A DNA stretch of 64,000 nucleotides from Streptomyces sp. NBC_01381 (GCF_026340305.1 NZ_JAPEPI010000001.1:1178001-1242000); one strand, 5' to 3'; positions 8,191 through 17,155 are shown, counted from the stretch's first letter. The notes: generated by a model from the letters alone, not told the origin. Made by a program: numbers and translations.

Positions 8191-9456
8191 GTGCAGCGGC
8201 GCGCGACAGGACTGACCGCGGCGGTAGCCGCACTGGGCATGGCGGCGACTCTCGCCGGCTGCGGCGGTCCGGGCGACTCAGGCGACGTCACCCTCAAGCT
8301 GGTGGCCGCCGACTATGGCGACTCCAAGACCAACAGCTCCCAGAAGTACTGGGACAAGCTCGCCGGGAAGTTCGAGGACGAGAACCCGGGCATCAAGGTC
8401 GACGTCAGCGTCTACTCCTGGACGGACGTCGACCGCAAGGTCAAGGAAATGGTCAAGGCGGGCAACGCCCCCGACATGGCCCAGATCGGCGCCTACGCCG
8501 ACTATGCCGCGCAGGACAAGCTGTACCGCGCCGAGGACCTGCTCGCCATCTCCACCCAGGCCGACTTCATGGCGCCCCTCTCCGAGGCCGGCGAGGTCAA
8601 CCGCGTCCAGTACGGCATGCCGTTCGCCTCCTCCACGCGCCTCCTCTTCTACAACGAGAAGATCTTCAAGGACGCCGGCCTCACCCCGCCGCAGAGCTGG
8701 ACCGAGCTGGCGGCCGACGCCAAGGCGCTCAAGGCGCGCGGCGTGAAGATCCCCTACGCCCTGCCGCTCGGCCCGGAAGAGGCGCAGGCCGAGACGATGC
8801 AGTGGCTGCTCAGCGGTGGCGGCGGCTACACCGACAACGTCGGCACGTACGACATCAACTCCGCGCAGAACGTGAAGACCTTCACCTGGCTGAAGGACGA
8901 GCTGGTCGACAAGGGCCTGACAGGACCGACGGCGCCCGCCGAGCTCGACCGCGCCGAGGCCTTCGCCGCGTTCACCCGCGGCGACGTGGGCATGCTCAAC
9001 GGCCATCCCACGCTGATGCAGATGGCCGAGAAGAAGGGCGTGAAGTACGGCATGGTGCCGATGCCCGGCGTGAACGGCAACGCCAAGGCCACCATGGGTG
9101 TCGCCGACTGGATGATGGCCTTCAAGCAGAACGGCCACCGCGAGGAGATCGGCAAGTTCCTCGACTTCGCCTACAGCACGAAGAACGTCCTGGACTTCTC
9201 CCGCGAGTACGACCTGCTGCCCGTCACCACCTCCGCCGCGCAGCAGATGACCGGCAACGACGACGACAAGGCGCTCGCCGAGTTCCTGGGGGAGCTGCCC
9301 ACCTCGCAGCTGTACCCGGTCGGCAAGACGTCCTGGGCGCGGGTCTCCGTCGAGGTCAAGAAGTACATCGGCAAGGCCGTCTCCCCGAACGCCGACCCGG
9401 GCTCGATCCTCACCCAGATCCAGACCAAGGCGGCGACCGAGGCGAACTCGGAATAG
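8191..9456 (+). CDS. Extracellular sugar-binding lipoprotein of an ABC transporter
   Basis: About 421 residues. A basic N-terminus and hydrophobic helix end in the lipobox LAGC, so the mature protein is lipid-anchored on the outer face of the membrane. The body is a family 1 solute-binding protein: KFEDENPGIKVDV, PDMAQIGAYADYAAQDKLY and TRLLFYNEKIFKDAGLTPP are typical of oligosaccharide binders. No permease or ATPase is adjacent, so the binder is an orphan. The dre site suggests chitin- or GlcNAc-derived sugars. The GTG at 8191 has GAGGGTGG upstream; the ATG at 8173 is the longer alternative. Confidence 0.88.
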   Translation: MQRRATGLTAAVAALGMAATLAGCGGPGDSGDVTLKLVAADYGDSKTNSSQKYWDKLAGKFEDENPGIKVDVSVYSWTDVDRKVKEMVKAGNAPDMAQIGAYADYAAQDKLYRAEDLLAISTQADFMAPLSEAGEVNRVQYGMPFASSTRLLFYNEKIFKDAGLTPPQSWTELAADAKALKARGVKIPYALPLGPEEAQAETMQWLLSGGGGYTDNVGTYDINSAQNVKTFTWLKDELVDKGLTGPTAPAELDRAEAFAAFTRGDVGMLNGHPTLMQMAEKKGVKYGMVPMPGVNGNAKATMGVADWMMAFKQNGHREEIGKFLDFAYSTKNVLDFSREYDLLPVTTSAAQQMTGNDDDKALAEFLGELPTSQLYPVGKTSWARVSVEVKKYIGKAVSPNADPGSILTQIQTKAATEANSE

Positions 9457-9465
9457 CGTGACGGC

Positions 9466-9747
9466 ATGACGGGCACAACAGGCGGGCCAGACACGACAGA
9501 CGACGGCACCCCGGACGACACCGGCCTCTCCGAGCGCGACCGCGCGATCCTCGCCCTGGAGCGGCAGGACTGGGTGTCCGGGCCCGGCGCCAAGGAGCGC
9601 GCGATCCGCGAGCGGCTCGGCATGGTGCCGGTCCGCTACTACCAGGTCCTCAACGCCCTGCTCGACGATCCCCGCGCCCTCGCGCACGACCCGGTGACCG
9701 TCAACCGGCTTCGGCGGGTTAGGGAGTCCCGGCGCGAGGAGCGTTGA
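9466..9747 (+). CDS. DUF3263 family small protein
   Basis: 93 residues. The conserved core is LSERDRAILALERQDW followed by KERAIRERLGMVPVRYYQVLNALLDDP, an all-helical module with the look of a small HTH/sigma-like fold. Function is not known, but the family is found across actinobacteria. It starts 10 bp after the lipoprotein gene stop and precedes otsB by 16 bp. Confidence 0.85.
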   Translation: MTGTTGGPDTTDDGTPDDTGLSERDRAILALERQDWVSGPGAKERAIRERLGMVPVRYYQVLNALLDDPRALAHDPVTVNRLRRVRESRREER

Positions 9748-9763
9748 GCGTAGGGTCGGCCCC

Positions 9764-10630
9764 ATGGGTGACCCCGTGTACTCGCCGTCCTCTCCCTCTC
9801 CCGAGCTGCCCGAACCCGTGACCCCCGCCGGGCGCGAGGGCCTGGCCGCGCTCCTTGCGCGGCCCGAACGTGCCGTGATCGCGCTGGACTTCGACGGCAC
9901 GCTGGCCCCGATCGTCCCCGACCCGGAGCAGGCCCGCGCCCACCCCGACGCCGTGCCCGCCCTCGCCGCGCTCGCGCCGAAGGTGCGGTCCGTCGCCGTG
10001 GTCACCGGCCGCCCGGCGGGCGTCGCCGTGCGCTACGGCGGCCTCGCGGGCGTCCCCGGCCTCGAACACCTCGTCGTGCTCGGCCACTACGGCGCCGAAC
10101 GCTGGGACGCCGTCTCCTCCACGGTCCACGCCGCCGAACCACACCCCGGCGTCGCGGCGGTCCGCGCCGAACTCCCCGGCTTCCTCGACGCGATCGGCGC
10201 CTGGCGCGGCACCTGGATCGAGGAGAAGGGCCGCGCGGTCGCCGTCCACACCCGCCGCGCCCAGGACCCGCAGGCCGCCTTCGAGGCGCTGCGCGAGCCG
10301 CTCGGCGAGTTGGCGTCCCGCCACGGCCTGATCGTCGAACCGGGGCGCCTGGTCCTGGAGTTGAGGCCGCCTGGCATGGACAAGGGCGTGGCCCTCGCCG
10401 ACTACGTACGCGAAGTGGGCGCCGAGACGGTCGTCTACGCCGGCGACGACCTGGGTGACCTGCCCGCCTTCGCCGCCGTCGAGAAGCTCCGCTCGGACCA
10501 GGTGCGCGGCCTGCTGGTGTGCAGCGGCAGCGCGGAGGTGGCGGAACTGGCCGAGCGGGCCGACCTGGTGGTGGAAGGCCCGCGGGGCGTGGTGGAACTG
10601 ATCGCGGCGATCGCGGCTCAACTTCCCTGA
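9764..10630 (+). CDS. otsB: Trehalose-6-phosphate phosphatase OtsB
   Basis: 288 residues. It is a HAD-superfamily phosphatase with motif I DFDGTLAPIVPDPEQA near residue 43 (nucleophile and acid Asp in DFDGT), a C-terminal KGVALADYV segment and the motif III/IV segment YAGDDLGDLPAF. It converts trehalose-6-P to trehalose and partners OtsA, encoded about 2.6 kb away on the other strand. The ATG follows TAGGGT by exactly 7 nt, a leaderless arrangement, with no ribosome site. Its 3' end overlaps the convergent beta-helix gene by 13 bp. Confidence 0.94.
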   Translation: MGDPVYSPSSPSPELPEPVTPAGREGLAALLARPERAVIALDFDGTLAPIVPDPEQARAHPDAVPALAALAPKVRSVAVVTGRPAGVAVRYGGLAGVPGLEHLVVLGHYGAERWDAVSSTVHAAEPHPGVAAVRAELPGFLDAIGAWRGTWIEEKGRAVAVHTRRAQDPQAAFEALREPLGELASRHGLIVEPGRLVLELRPPGMDKGVALADYVREVGAETVVYAGDDLGDLPAFAAVEKLRSDQVRGLLVCSGSAEVAELAERADLVVEGPRGVVELIAAIAAQLP

Positions 10631-12108
10631 TCCGCCCCGAGGTTGGGCGGATCGGGGATCGGATTGCCGAAGTAGTCGTGGGTGATCCCGTCGTCGACGG
10701 CCGTGCCGATGCCGCGAGCAGGCGAATCGCTCCTCAGCCGTACGTCGTCGGGGGCGTCCGGAGTGGTGTCGGCGAACCGGGGGTCGGCGTTGACGCCGGA
10801 CGGGTCGCGCGGCTGGGCGGTCCGCCAGTACAGGTTGTTGCTGAAGGTGCTGACGGTGTCCTTGATGGGAGACCCGGCACCGGGCGCACCCACGAGAACA
10901 TTGTCGCGGAAGGTGACACCGGTGGGCCCGTTGTTGGAGACGAGCGCGGTGTCGGCGCGGTCGGTGACGACGGTGTTCCGATAGACCTGGGTGTCGGTCG
11001 CGGCCCCGCAGACGACGGAGATCACGGCGTACGGAGACGTGGTGTTCCGGTCGTTGACGCTGATGTTGTCGTGGATGCGGTTGCCGTCGCTGGTGGTGTC
11101 CGCGCCATTGCAGACGAGTAGGAAACCGCCCTCGTTGTCGTGGCTGTAGTTGTAGCGGTAGGTGTTGCGGACGTTGCCGCCGTCGATGTCGTACGCCATT
11201 GAGTCCCGCGTCCCGTGGCCGCCGGTGACCTCGTTGTACTGGTAGAGCGCGTCCTGCGACTCCCAGGCCCAGATGCCGGCGTTGTAGCCCGCCGAGCGCA
11301 TGTTGAACCCGTCCACGTAGTTGTGCTCGACGCGGGCCTTCCGCGTCTCGTGGATGACGATGCCGTCGCCGCCGACGTCGTAAGCCTTGTTCCGTACGAA
11401 CTCGACGCCGCTGGAAAGGAGTTCGGCATCGGCGTCCGTGCCGCTGCCCCAGGTCGACATGGTGCCGATGCCGGTGCGGTCGACGTGGCGGACGGTGGAG
11501 TCCTCGACGCGGAGGCCGTTGAAACGGGTGGGGGTGGTGCTGCCCTGCACGACGAAGAGAATCCCGCCGGACGGGTCCGGGTCCTTGAAGTCGGCGCCGT
11601 TCACGTCGTGGACGTCGACTCCGTCGACGACGAAGTGGTCGGCCGTGCCGTAGTCGGTGAGCTGGACGTAGAGCCCGGCGCGGCGTTCGGTGGTGGTGGC
11701 GGGACCGGTGTTGGAGAGGTCCAGGTTCCGGATCTCCCACTGCTCGGTGTTGACCAGATGCAGGGCGGCGCGGGCGCCGTTCGCCTGGATGCGGGGCTTG
11801 GCCTTGCCGCTTCCGTACGCGTCGATCAGCACGGGGGCGCCGGCCGCACCCGCACCTTTGGGAGCCAGCACCCCCGTGCAGCTTGTGCCGCGCCGCAGCA
11901 GCAGTTTCTCGCCGGGGGCGTAGGTGTGGGCGCTCGCCTTCTGCAGGCTGCGCCAGGCCGTTCCGGCGGAGGTGCCGGACGCGTTGTCGCTGCCGCTCCG
12001 GCAGTCGACGTAGTACGTCTTCGCCTCCGCGGCGGCGGTGGGGGCGGCTGTCGCCCCTGCCAGGGCGAGGGCGGTGAGGGCTACGGTGCTTGTGCGGCGT
12101 AGGGCCAT
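10618..12108 (-). CDS. Secreted right-handed parallel beta-helix protein
   Basis: 496 residues from MALRRTSTVALTALALAG, a Sec signal peptide ending near APTAAAEA. The body begins KTYYVDCRSGSDNASGTSAGTAWRSL, the usual opening of polysaccharide-lyase-like beta-helices. It continues with repeated turns such as VEFVRNKAYDVGGDGIVIHE, VEHNYVDGF and YRYNYSHDNEGGFLL. Proteins of this shape are often extracellular polysaccharide lyases or hydrolases; the substrate is unknown. There is no ribosome site, and TACCTT-N6-ATG suggests a leaderless mRNA. It sits between otsB and otsA, which in related chromosomes are usually neighbours, so it may be an insertion. Confidence 0.85.
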   Translation of the reverse strand: MALRRTSTVALTALALAGATAAPTAAAEAKTYYVDCRSGSDNASGTSAGTAWRSLQKASAHTYAPGEKLLLRRGTSCTGVLAPKGAGAAGAPVLIDAYGSGKAKPRIQANGARAALHLVNTEQWEIRNLDLSNTGPATTTERRAGLYVQLTDYGTADHFVVDGVDVHDVNGADFKDPDPSGGILFVVQGSTTPTRFNGLRVEDSTVRHVDRTGIGTMSTWGSGTDADAELLSSGVEFVRNKAYDVGGDGIVIHETRKARVEHNYVDGFNMRSAGYNAGIWAWESQDALYQYNEVTGGHGTRDSMAYDIDGGNVRNTYRYNYSHDNEGGFLLVCNGADTTSDGNRIHDNISVNDRNTTSPYAVISVVCGAATDTQVYRNTVVTDRADTALVSNNGPTGVTFRDNVLVGAPGAGSPIKDTVSTFSNNLYWRTAQPRDPSGVNADPRFADTTPDAPDDVRLRSDSPARGIGTAVDDGITHDYFGNPIPDPPNLGADQGS

Positions 12109-12173
12109 GCGGGGAAGGTAGCGAGGGGGCTGGCCGGGGGCCCATGGACAAACGTGGGTGGGGGTTGGAGATT

Positions 12174-12230
12174 TTTCCCGCCCACCCACCCGATTGCCCG
12201 GCAGTTGCCAGGTTTTTCAGCCCGTCCGGC
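12174..12230. repeat. REP-like intergenic motif plus Streptomyces GCCCGTCCGGCG repeat
   Basis: TTTCCCGCCCACCCACCCGA (continuing TTGCCC) is one of at least five arms of the same motif in this window; the others are at 38862, 38900, 50602 and 62387. It is followed by AGCCCGTCCGGCGTTTGAGG, a very common Streptomyces intergenic repeat. It lies between the beta-helix gene start and the otsA stop. Confidence 0.75.
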
Positions 12231-12250
12231 GTTTGAGGACGAAACCGCCC

Positions 12251-13657
12251 TTACCCCAGCGCCCCCAGCTGGTCCAGGAACCACTGGGCAGGCGGCAGCG
12301 CAGTGGCCGCCGCAGCGAGTCGTTTTGTGCGTTCGGCGCGCTCGTCCGCAGGCATGCTCAACGCCTCGTGCAGCGCAACCGCCGTACCCGAAACGTCATA
12401 CGGGTTCACCACCAGCGCGTCCTCGCCCAGCTCCTCGTATGCCCCAGCCTCCCGCGACAGAACAAGAACGCACCCCTCGTCGGAGACGACCGGCACCTCC
12501 TTGGCGACCAGGTTCATCCCGTCCCGGATGGGGTTCACCAGAGCCACGTCCGCCAGCCGGTACGCCGCCAGCGACCGCGCGAAGTCGTCCTTCACGTGGA
12601 GCACCACCGGGGTCCAACCCGCCACCCCGTACGCCGAGTTGATCGAGTCCGCGAGCCGCCGCACCTCCGCCGTGTAGTCGCGGTACACCGCCAGGTCCTG
12701 CCGGGACGGATACGCGAACGCGACGTGCACCACCCGCTCCCGCCACTCGGGGTGGTCCTCCAGGAGCTGCCGATACGCCTGCAGCCCCCGCACGATGTTC
12801 TTCGACAGTTCCGTCCGGTCGACGCGGACGATCACCTTCCGGTCGCCCCCCACTTGCTCCCGCAGCGCGACCAGCCGCTCCTCCACATCCGCCCGCCGCG
12901 ACCGCTCCCGCAGGAAATCCGCGTCCGCCCCAAGCCCGTGTACCCCGATCCGCGTCCCCGACGTACCGCCGAGCGCGTCCACGCAGCACGCCGTGAACGC
13001 GTCCGCCCACCGCCCCGTCAGGAACGCCGCCCGGTCGGCGCCCAGGATGCCCCGCAGCAGCTGCTCGGCGATGTCGTCCGGCAGCATCCGGAAGTAGTCG
13101 ACCGGCGCCCACGGCGTGTGCGAGAAGTGGCCGATGCGCAGGTCGGGGCGGAGTTCGCGGAGCATCCCTGGGACGAGAGACAAGTGATAGTCCTGGACGA
13201 GGACCGCGGCGCCGGACCCGGCACTCTCCGCGAGTGCCTCCGCGAAGGCTCGGTTGTAGGTCTCGTACGAGGCCCACTGCGCCCGGAACTCCGGGCCGAA
13301 CGCCGGTTCCAGCGGGGTCTGGTAGAGCATGTGGTGGACGAACCAAAGCACCGAGTTCGCGATCCCGTTGTACGCGTCGGCGTGCACGCCCTCGTGCGAC
13401 CCGGCGTCGATGTCGAGCATCCGCACGCCCGGCTCGGCGACCCCGCGCCGTACGGCCTCCCGGTCGCCGTCACCCAGCGCCGCGCAGACCCACAGGGCGT
13501 CCGCGTCGTCCCCGATCGCGCTGAGCCCGGAGACGAGTCCGCCGCCGCCCCGCTTGGCCGTCAGCTCCCCGTTCTCCTCCAGGGTGTACGTGACAGGGCC
13601 GCGGTTGGACGCGACGAGGACCTGGGCGGCCGGGGCCGCTGCCTGCTCGGAGACCAT
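12251..13657 (-). CDS. otsA: Trehalose-6-phosphate synthase OtsA
   Basis: 468 residues, GT20 family. It transfers glucose from a nucleotide sugar to glucose-6-P. Landmarks are VLVASNRGPVTY at the N-terminus, KRGGGGLVSGL (glycine loop), VLVQDYHLSLVPGMLR, FSHTPWAPVDYFRMLP and the C-terminal DVALVNPIRDGMNLVAKE donor-binding segment. The length matches the family. The ATG lies 7 nt after TAGGTT with no ribosome site, the same leaderless layout as otsB. The product is dephosphorylated by OtsB; trehalose is a spore and stress protectant. Confidence 0.95.
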   Translation of the reverse strand: MVSEQAAAPAAQVLVASNRGPVTYTLEENGELTAKRGGGGLVSGLSAIGDDADALWVCAALGDGDREAVRRGVAEPGVRMLDIDAGSHEGVHADAYNGIANSVLWFVHHMLYQTPLEPAFGPEFRAQWASYETYNRAFAEALAESAGSGAAVLVQDYHLSLVPGMLRELRPDLRIGHFSHTPWAPVDYFRMLPDDIAEQLLRGILGADRAAFLTGRWADAFTACCVDALGGTSGTRIGVHGLGADADFLRERSRRADVEERLVALREQVGGDRKVIVRVDRTELSKNIVRGLQAYRQLLEDHPEWRERVVHVAFAYPSRQDLAVYRDYTAEVRRLADSINSAYGVAGWTPVVLHVKDDFARSLAAYRLADVALVNPIRDGMNLVAKEVPVVSDEGCVLVLSREAGAYEELGEDALVVNPYDVSGTAVALHEALSMPADERAERTKRLAAAATALPPAQWFLDQLGALG

Positions 13658-13791
13658 GTGCCGAAACCTAGCCCCTCCGGGGAAACCTCAAACGTACGGC
13701 CGGACCCCCGCGGGGGCCCCGCCGTATACGTTCCAGGAGCAAGCAGTCGCGCGAAGGCTCGAGCGCCCAGTCGCGCCTCCGCTGGGCGTGG

Positions 13792-14763
13792 CTACGCCAC
13801 GCGGCGTTCCGCGTACTCCGCGATGTCGGCCATCGGCGGCCGCTCCTCCGTGTCCACGGAGTGGGTGCGCGGCGCGAATCCGTGCTCGTCCCGCTCGAAC
13901 TGCGTGAGCTCGGGGCGTACGAGGTGTCCGCGGGCGAGCCGCAGCTGTGCCGTCCGGTAGATCGCCGCGGCCATCCGGCCCAGCGCCTGACCGTCCTGGT
14001 GACGGTGCTTGCGCACACCGACGTCGACCTGCGCGAGCGCGTCGAGGCCCACCGTGTGCAGCGCGTCGACAAGGAGGCCCAGCTCCACTCCGTAACCGAC
14101 GGGGAACGGCAGCCGTTCGAGCAGCGACCTGCGTGCCGCGTACTCGCCGCCGAGCGGCTGGACGAAGCCCGCGAGCTGCGGCCAGTGCATGTTCAGCAGC
14201 GGGCGCGCCATCAGCTCGGTGACCCGGCCGCCCTGACCTGCGGCCCCGCCGAGCGGGCGGTCGTACATCGCCTTCACGAAGTCCACGTCGGGCTCGGTCA
14301 GGAGCGGGCCCACGATGCCCGAGACGAAGTCCGCCGAGAACTCCTTCAGGTCCGCGTCGACGAACGCGACGATGTCACCGCCGGTCACCAGGAGCGAACG
14401 CCAGAGGACCTCGCCCTTGCCGGGCACGGCCGGGATGCGGGGGAGGATCTCGTCCCGGTGCACGACCCGCGCGCCCGCGGCGCGCGCGACCTCGGCCGTG
14501 CGGTCCTTCGAGCCCGAGTCGATCACCACGAGCTCGTCGACGAGCGGGGCCTTCTCGACCAGCTCACGGCGGATCTCCGCGACGATCTCGCCGACCGTCT
14601 CCTCTTCGTCGAGCGCGGGCAGCACGACACTCACCGACGTGCCGGACGCCTTCTTCGCCGCGATGAGCCGGTCAAGCGGCCGGTCGGCGACGGACCAGGA
14701 ACGCCTGCTCAGCCAGCGCTCGGCCTCTTCCAGCAAGGTCAGGGTCCTCTCTGTGTGATCCAT
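13792..14763 (-). CDS. gpgS: Glucosyl-3-phosphoglycerate synthase (GpgS type)
   Basis: 323 residues, GT81-type retaining glycosyltransferase. The nucleotide-sugar motif SVVLPALDEEETVGEI is near residue 45, VDELVVIDSGSKDRTAEVA follows, and the metal-binding DxD lies in VAFVDADLKEF. It continues with KAMYDRPLGG and PLGGEYAARRSLLERLPFPVGYGVELGLLVD. The enzyme joins glucose to 3-phosphoglycerate as the first step to glucosylglycerate, an osmolyte. No gpgP phosphatase is visible here. Its neighbourhood with otsA/otsB makes this a compatible-solute cluster. Confidence 0.92.
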   Translation of the reverse strand: MDHTERTLTLLEEAERWLSRRSWSVADRPLDRLIAAKKASGTSVSVVLPALDEEETVGEIVAEIRRELVEKAPLVDELVVIDSGSKDRTAEVARAAGARVVHRDEILPRIPAVPGKGEVLWRSLLVTGGDIVAFVDADLKEFSADFVSGIVGPLLTEPDVDFVKAMYDRPLGGAAGQGGRVTELMARPLLNMHWPQLAGFVQPLGGEYAARRSLLERLPFPVGYGVELGLLVDALHTVGLDALAQVDVGVRKHRHQDGQALGRMAAAIYRTAQLRLARGHLVRPELTQFERDEHGFAPRTHSVDTEERPPMADIAEYAERRVA

Positions 14764-14888
14764 CTCGCGGTTCGGACGACTATCTCAAGCGTCCAGGCCT
14801 TCGGTTACAGTCTTGAACAACGCGGATGACCATCGCATGTCGGGGGTCATCGCGTAACAAATGCACCGGGACCGCGAGCCCGGCGCCA

Positions 14889-15008
14889 TAGCGCTCATCC
14901 AGAGGGGCAGAGGGATACGGCCCGTTGAAGCCCCGGCAACCCTCCCGCCGACCGACGAGGTCACGGTGGGGAAGGTGCCAATTCCGTCTCGCGGCGAGAT
15001 GCGCCGCG
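14889..15008 (+). ncRNA. S-box (SAM) riboswitch in the thrC leader
   Basis: The conserved S-box core is present in order: CCAGAGGGGCAGAGGGATAC, GGCCCGTTGAAGCCCCGGCA plus ACC, and GGTGCCAATTCC. P1 can form between GCGCTCATC near 14891 and GATGCGCC near 14998. The layout is SAM-I rather than SAM-IV. It sits about 30 nt before the thrC ribosome site (GAGGAGAAAGG), so SAM binding could control thrC translation or transcription. Confidence 0.88.
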
Positions 15009-15038
15009 GGGAAGATGAGGAGAAAGGGCCTCGCCTCC

Positions 15039-16343
15039 ATGGCTGCGCAGACTGTCGCAACGAACGACACCACCACCGCTACGAACTCCGTAGACCTCGG
15101 CCCCGCATCGGGCCTCTCCTGCCGCGAGTGCGGCGAGCTCTACGCGCTCGGCCCCATCTTCGCCTGTCAGGCCTGTTTCGGCCCGCTCGAAGTGGCCTAC
15201 GACCTGCCGACCGGTGACCCCGAGGCGCTCCGCAAGCAGATCGAGTCCGGCCCCGCCAACATCTGGCGTTACGCGCCGCTGCTCCCCGTCCCCGCCGACG
15301 TGGCCGACAAGCCGAACCTGAACCCCGGCTGGACCCAGCTCGTCAAGGCCGACAACCTCGCCCGTGAACTCGGCGTCGAGCAGGGCAAGTTGTTCGTCAA
15401 GGACGACTCCGGCAACCCCACGCACTCCTTCAAGGACCGCGTCGTGGCGCAGGCGCTCGAGGCGGCGCGCGCCTTCGGGTTCACGACTCTTTCGTGCTCT
15501 TCGACGGGCAACCTCGCCGGTGCCGTCGGCGCCGCCGCGGCCCGCGCCGGCTTCCGCTCCTGCGTGTTCATCCCGCACGACCTGGAGCAGGGCAAGGTCG
15601 TCATGGCCGCGGTGTACGGCGGCGAGCTCGTCGGCATCGAGGGCAACTACGACGACGTGAACCGCTTCTGCTCCGAGCTCATCGGCGACCCGCTGGGTGA
15701 GGGCTGGGGCTTCGTCAACGTCAACCTGCGGCCGTACTACGGCGAGGGCTCCAAGACCCTCGCGTACGAGATCTGTGAGCAGCTGGGGTGGGTCCTTCCG
15801 GACCAGCTGGTCATCCCGATCGCGTCGGGCTCGCAGCTCACGAAGATCGACAAGGGTCTGAAGGAGCTGATCCGGCTTGGCCTCGTTGAGGACAAGCCGT
15901 ACAAGATCTTTGGCGCGCAGGCGGAGGGGTGCTCGCCGGTGTCGGCCGCCTTCAAGGCGGGGCATGACGTCGTACGTCCCCAGAAGCCGAACACCATCGC
16001 CAAGTCGCTGGCCATCGGCAACCCGGCCGACGGGCCGTACGTGCTGGACATCGCGCGTCGCACGGGCGGGGCGGTGGAGGACGTCAACGACGAGCAGGTC
16101 GTCGATGCGATCAAGTTGCTCGCGCGGACGGAAGGCATCTTCGCGGAGACCGCGGGTGGGGTGACGGTCGGCGTCACGAAGAAGCTGGTCGAGGCTGGCC
16201 TCATCGATCCGTCCCTCACCACGGTCGTGCTGAACACCGGGGACGGCCTGAAGACGCTTGACGCCGTCGCTGAGACCTCGCAGGCGACTGCGACCATCCG
16301 GCCCAGTCTTGACGCGTTCCGCGCCGCGGGGCTTGCAGGCTAG
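15039..16343 (+). CDS. thrC: Threonine synthase
   Basis: 434 residues. This PLP enzyme converts O-phosphohomoserine to threonine. The N-terminus has a Cys-rich SCRECGELYALGPIFACQAC element, typical of actinobacterial and archaeal ThrC. The PLP lysine is in NPTHSFKDRV, followed by the phosphate loop STGNLAGAVGAAAARAG. The start MAAQTVATND at 15039 has a good ribosome site; upstream in-frame ATGs fall inside the riboswitch. thrA/thrB homologues are not adjacent. A SAM riboswitch here would tie threonine synthesis to methionine/SAM status, since both pathways share homoserine. Confidence 0.95.
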   Translation: MAAQTVATNDTTTATNSVDLGPASGLSCRECGELYALGPIFACQACFGPLEVAYDLPTGDPEALRKQIESGPANIWRYAPLLPVPADVADKPNLNPGWTQLVKADNLARELGVEQGKLFVKDDSGNPTHSFKDRVVAQALEAARAFGFTTLSCSSTGNLAGAVGAAAARAGFRSCVFIPHDLEQGKVVMAAVYGGELVGIEGNYDDVNRFCSELIGDPLGEGWGFVNVNLRPYYGEGSKTLAYEICEQLGWVLPDQLVIPIASGSQLTKIDKGLKELIRLGLVEDKPYKIFGAQAEGCSPVSAAFKAGHDVVRPQKPNTIAKSLAIGNPADGPYVLDIARRTGGAVEDVNDEQVVDAIKLLARTEGIFAETAGGVTVGVTKKLVEAGLIDPSLTTVVLNTGDGLKTLDAVAETSQATATIRPSLDAFRAAGLAG

Positions 16344-16355
16344 TCGCCGTAGGGG

Positions 16356-16433
16356 CTGACCGCCGTCGCCGACCGGCTGGTCGTGGTCCGTCCTCGCGCA
16401 GTTCCCCGCGCCCCTTTCAGGGGCGCTCCCTCC
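16356..16433. terminator. Dispersed Streptomyces repeat with terminator hairpin after thrC
   Basis: GCGCCCC (16408-16414) pairs with GGGGCGC (16420-16426) across a 5-nt loop. It sits inside the common Streptomyces intergenic sequence around CGCGCAGTTCCCCGCGCCCC. It lies between thrC and the MoaD-like gene and may terminate or attenuate the thrC transcript. Confidence 0.6.
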
Positions 16434-16455
16434 CCGTATCTCTGAGGTGAACCCC

Positions 16456-16731
16456 ATGAGCGTCAACGTCCGCATCCCCACCATTCTTCGCACCTACACC
16501 GGCGGTCAGGCCGAGGTCGCCGCCGAGGGGGCGAACCTCTCCGAGGTCATCGCCGACCTGGAGAAGAAGCACGCCGGTATCGCCGCCCGCGTCCTGGACG
16601 ACCAGGGCAAGCTGCGCCGCTTCGTGAACGTGTACGTCAACGACGACGACGTCCGTTTCGAGCAGGGTCTGGAGACGGCCACTCCGGACGGCGCGGGTGT
16701 CTCGATCATTCCTGCCGTCGCCGGCGGCTGA
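16456..16731 (+). CDS. MoaD/ThiS/CysO-like ubiquitin-fold sulfur carrier
   Basis: 91 residues ending in the exposed di-glycine PAVAGG. That C-terminus is adenylated and thiocarboxylated in sulfur carriers. The body has VRIPTILRTYTGGQ and VNVYVNDDDVRFEQGLET, as in CysO of mycobacteria. The family delivers sulfide to molybdopterin, thiamine or O-phosphoserine-derived cysteine; which of these applies is not decided by sequence, and no cysM or mec homologue is adjacent. The ATG has GAGGTGA upstream. Placement just after thrC suggests a link to amino-acid sulfur supply. Confidence 0.9.
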   Translation: MSVNVRIPTILRTYTGGQAEVAAEGANLSEVIADLEKKHAGIAARVLDDQGKLRRFVNVYVNDDDVRFEQGLETATPDGAGVSIIPAVAGG

Positions 16732-16760
16732 TCCTTTACGCAACCACCCTGTGTTATCTC

Positions 16761-16797
16761 AATTGCCCCCTCCGCGAGAGAAGTGGAGGGGGCAATT
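16761..16797 (+). terminator. Strong hairpin terminator after the MoaD-like gene
   Basis: A perfect 13-bp stem AATTGCCCCCTCC / GGAGGGGGCAATT with an 11-nt loop, 30 bp past the stop codon. Confidence 0.85.
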
Positions 16798-17155
16798 CCA
16801 TGTGGTTGAGCGCGGTACAGTTGGGAAACGAGCTTCTCCGTTTGTGCCGAGCGCATATACGAAGTCGGTCCGGAGCCGATAAGAAGTAGCCAAAGTGCAC
16901 TGCCCATTTGAGCCGATCGCGGCATTTGTCTGGCCCGACTTGCCCTGAACTCCGGCAAATTCTCCGCATATTTCCGATCGGGCGTGCCCGGAATTCTCGT
17001 CCGATTGACCTGTTGCAGACGGCAGTTGGACAGATACATTCAGCCGCGGTCGACGCGTTCCGGCGCACACCTCCACATCCCATTGGGGGGGTGAGGTCTG
17101 ACCCGGGTCCGCGAAGTGCGGGCCCGTGCAAGGGCCAGTAATAGGGGAGTTAGGC
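16798..17155 (+). promoter_or_regulatory. Long intergenic/leader region of the cold-shock gene
   Basis: About 358 bp with no convincing gene and noticeably lower G+C than its surroundings. A possible promoter is TTGCAG (17013-17018)-N16-TACATT (17035-17040), which would give a leader of roughly 110 nt before the csp start. Long structured leaders are usual for cold-shock genes. The promoter call is by eye. Confidence 0.45.

Noticed and set aside
5841..8297. An 818-codon open frame spanning nagA and the ROK kinase gene region as one protein
   Set aside because: Only the part from 6980 downward is NagA; the upper part is an Arg/Gly-rich out-of-frame reading of the ROK gene, whose true frame carries the ROK motifs.
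14889..15008. SAM-IV riboswitch class for the thrC leader
   Set aside because: The core order and the GGTGCCAATTCC segment fit SAM-I; the SAM-IV GTCATGAGTGCC-type start is missing.
16798..17155. Small genes in the cold-shock leader on the minus strand
   Set aside because: Two minus-strand frames of 125-132 codons exist but lack ribosome sites and domain character, and overlap the promoter and leader of csp.
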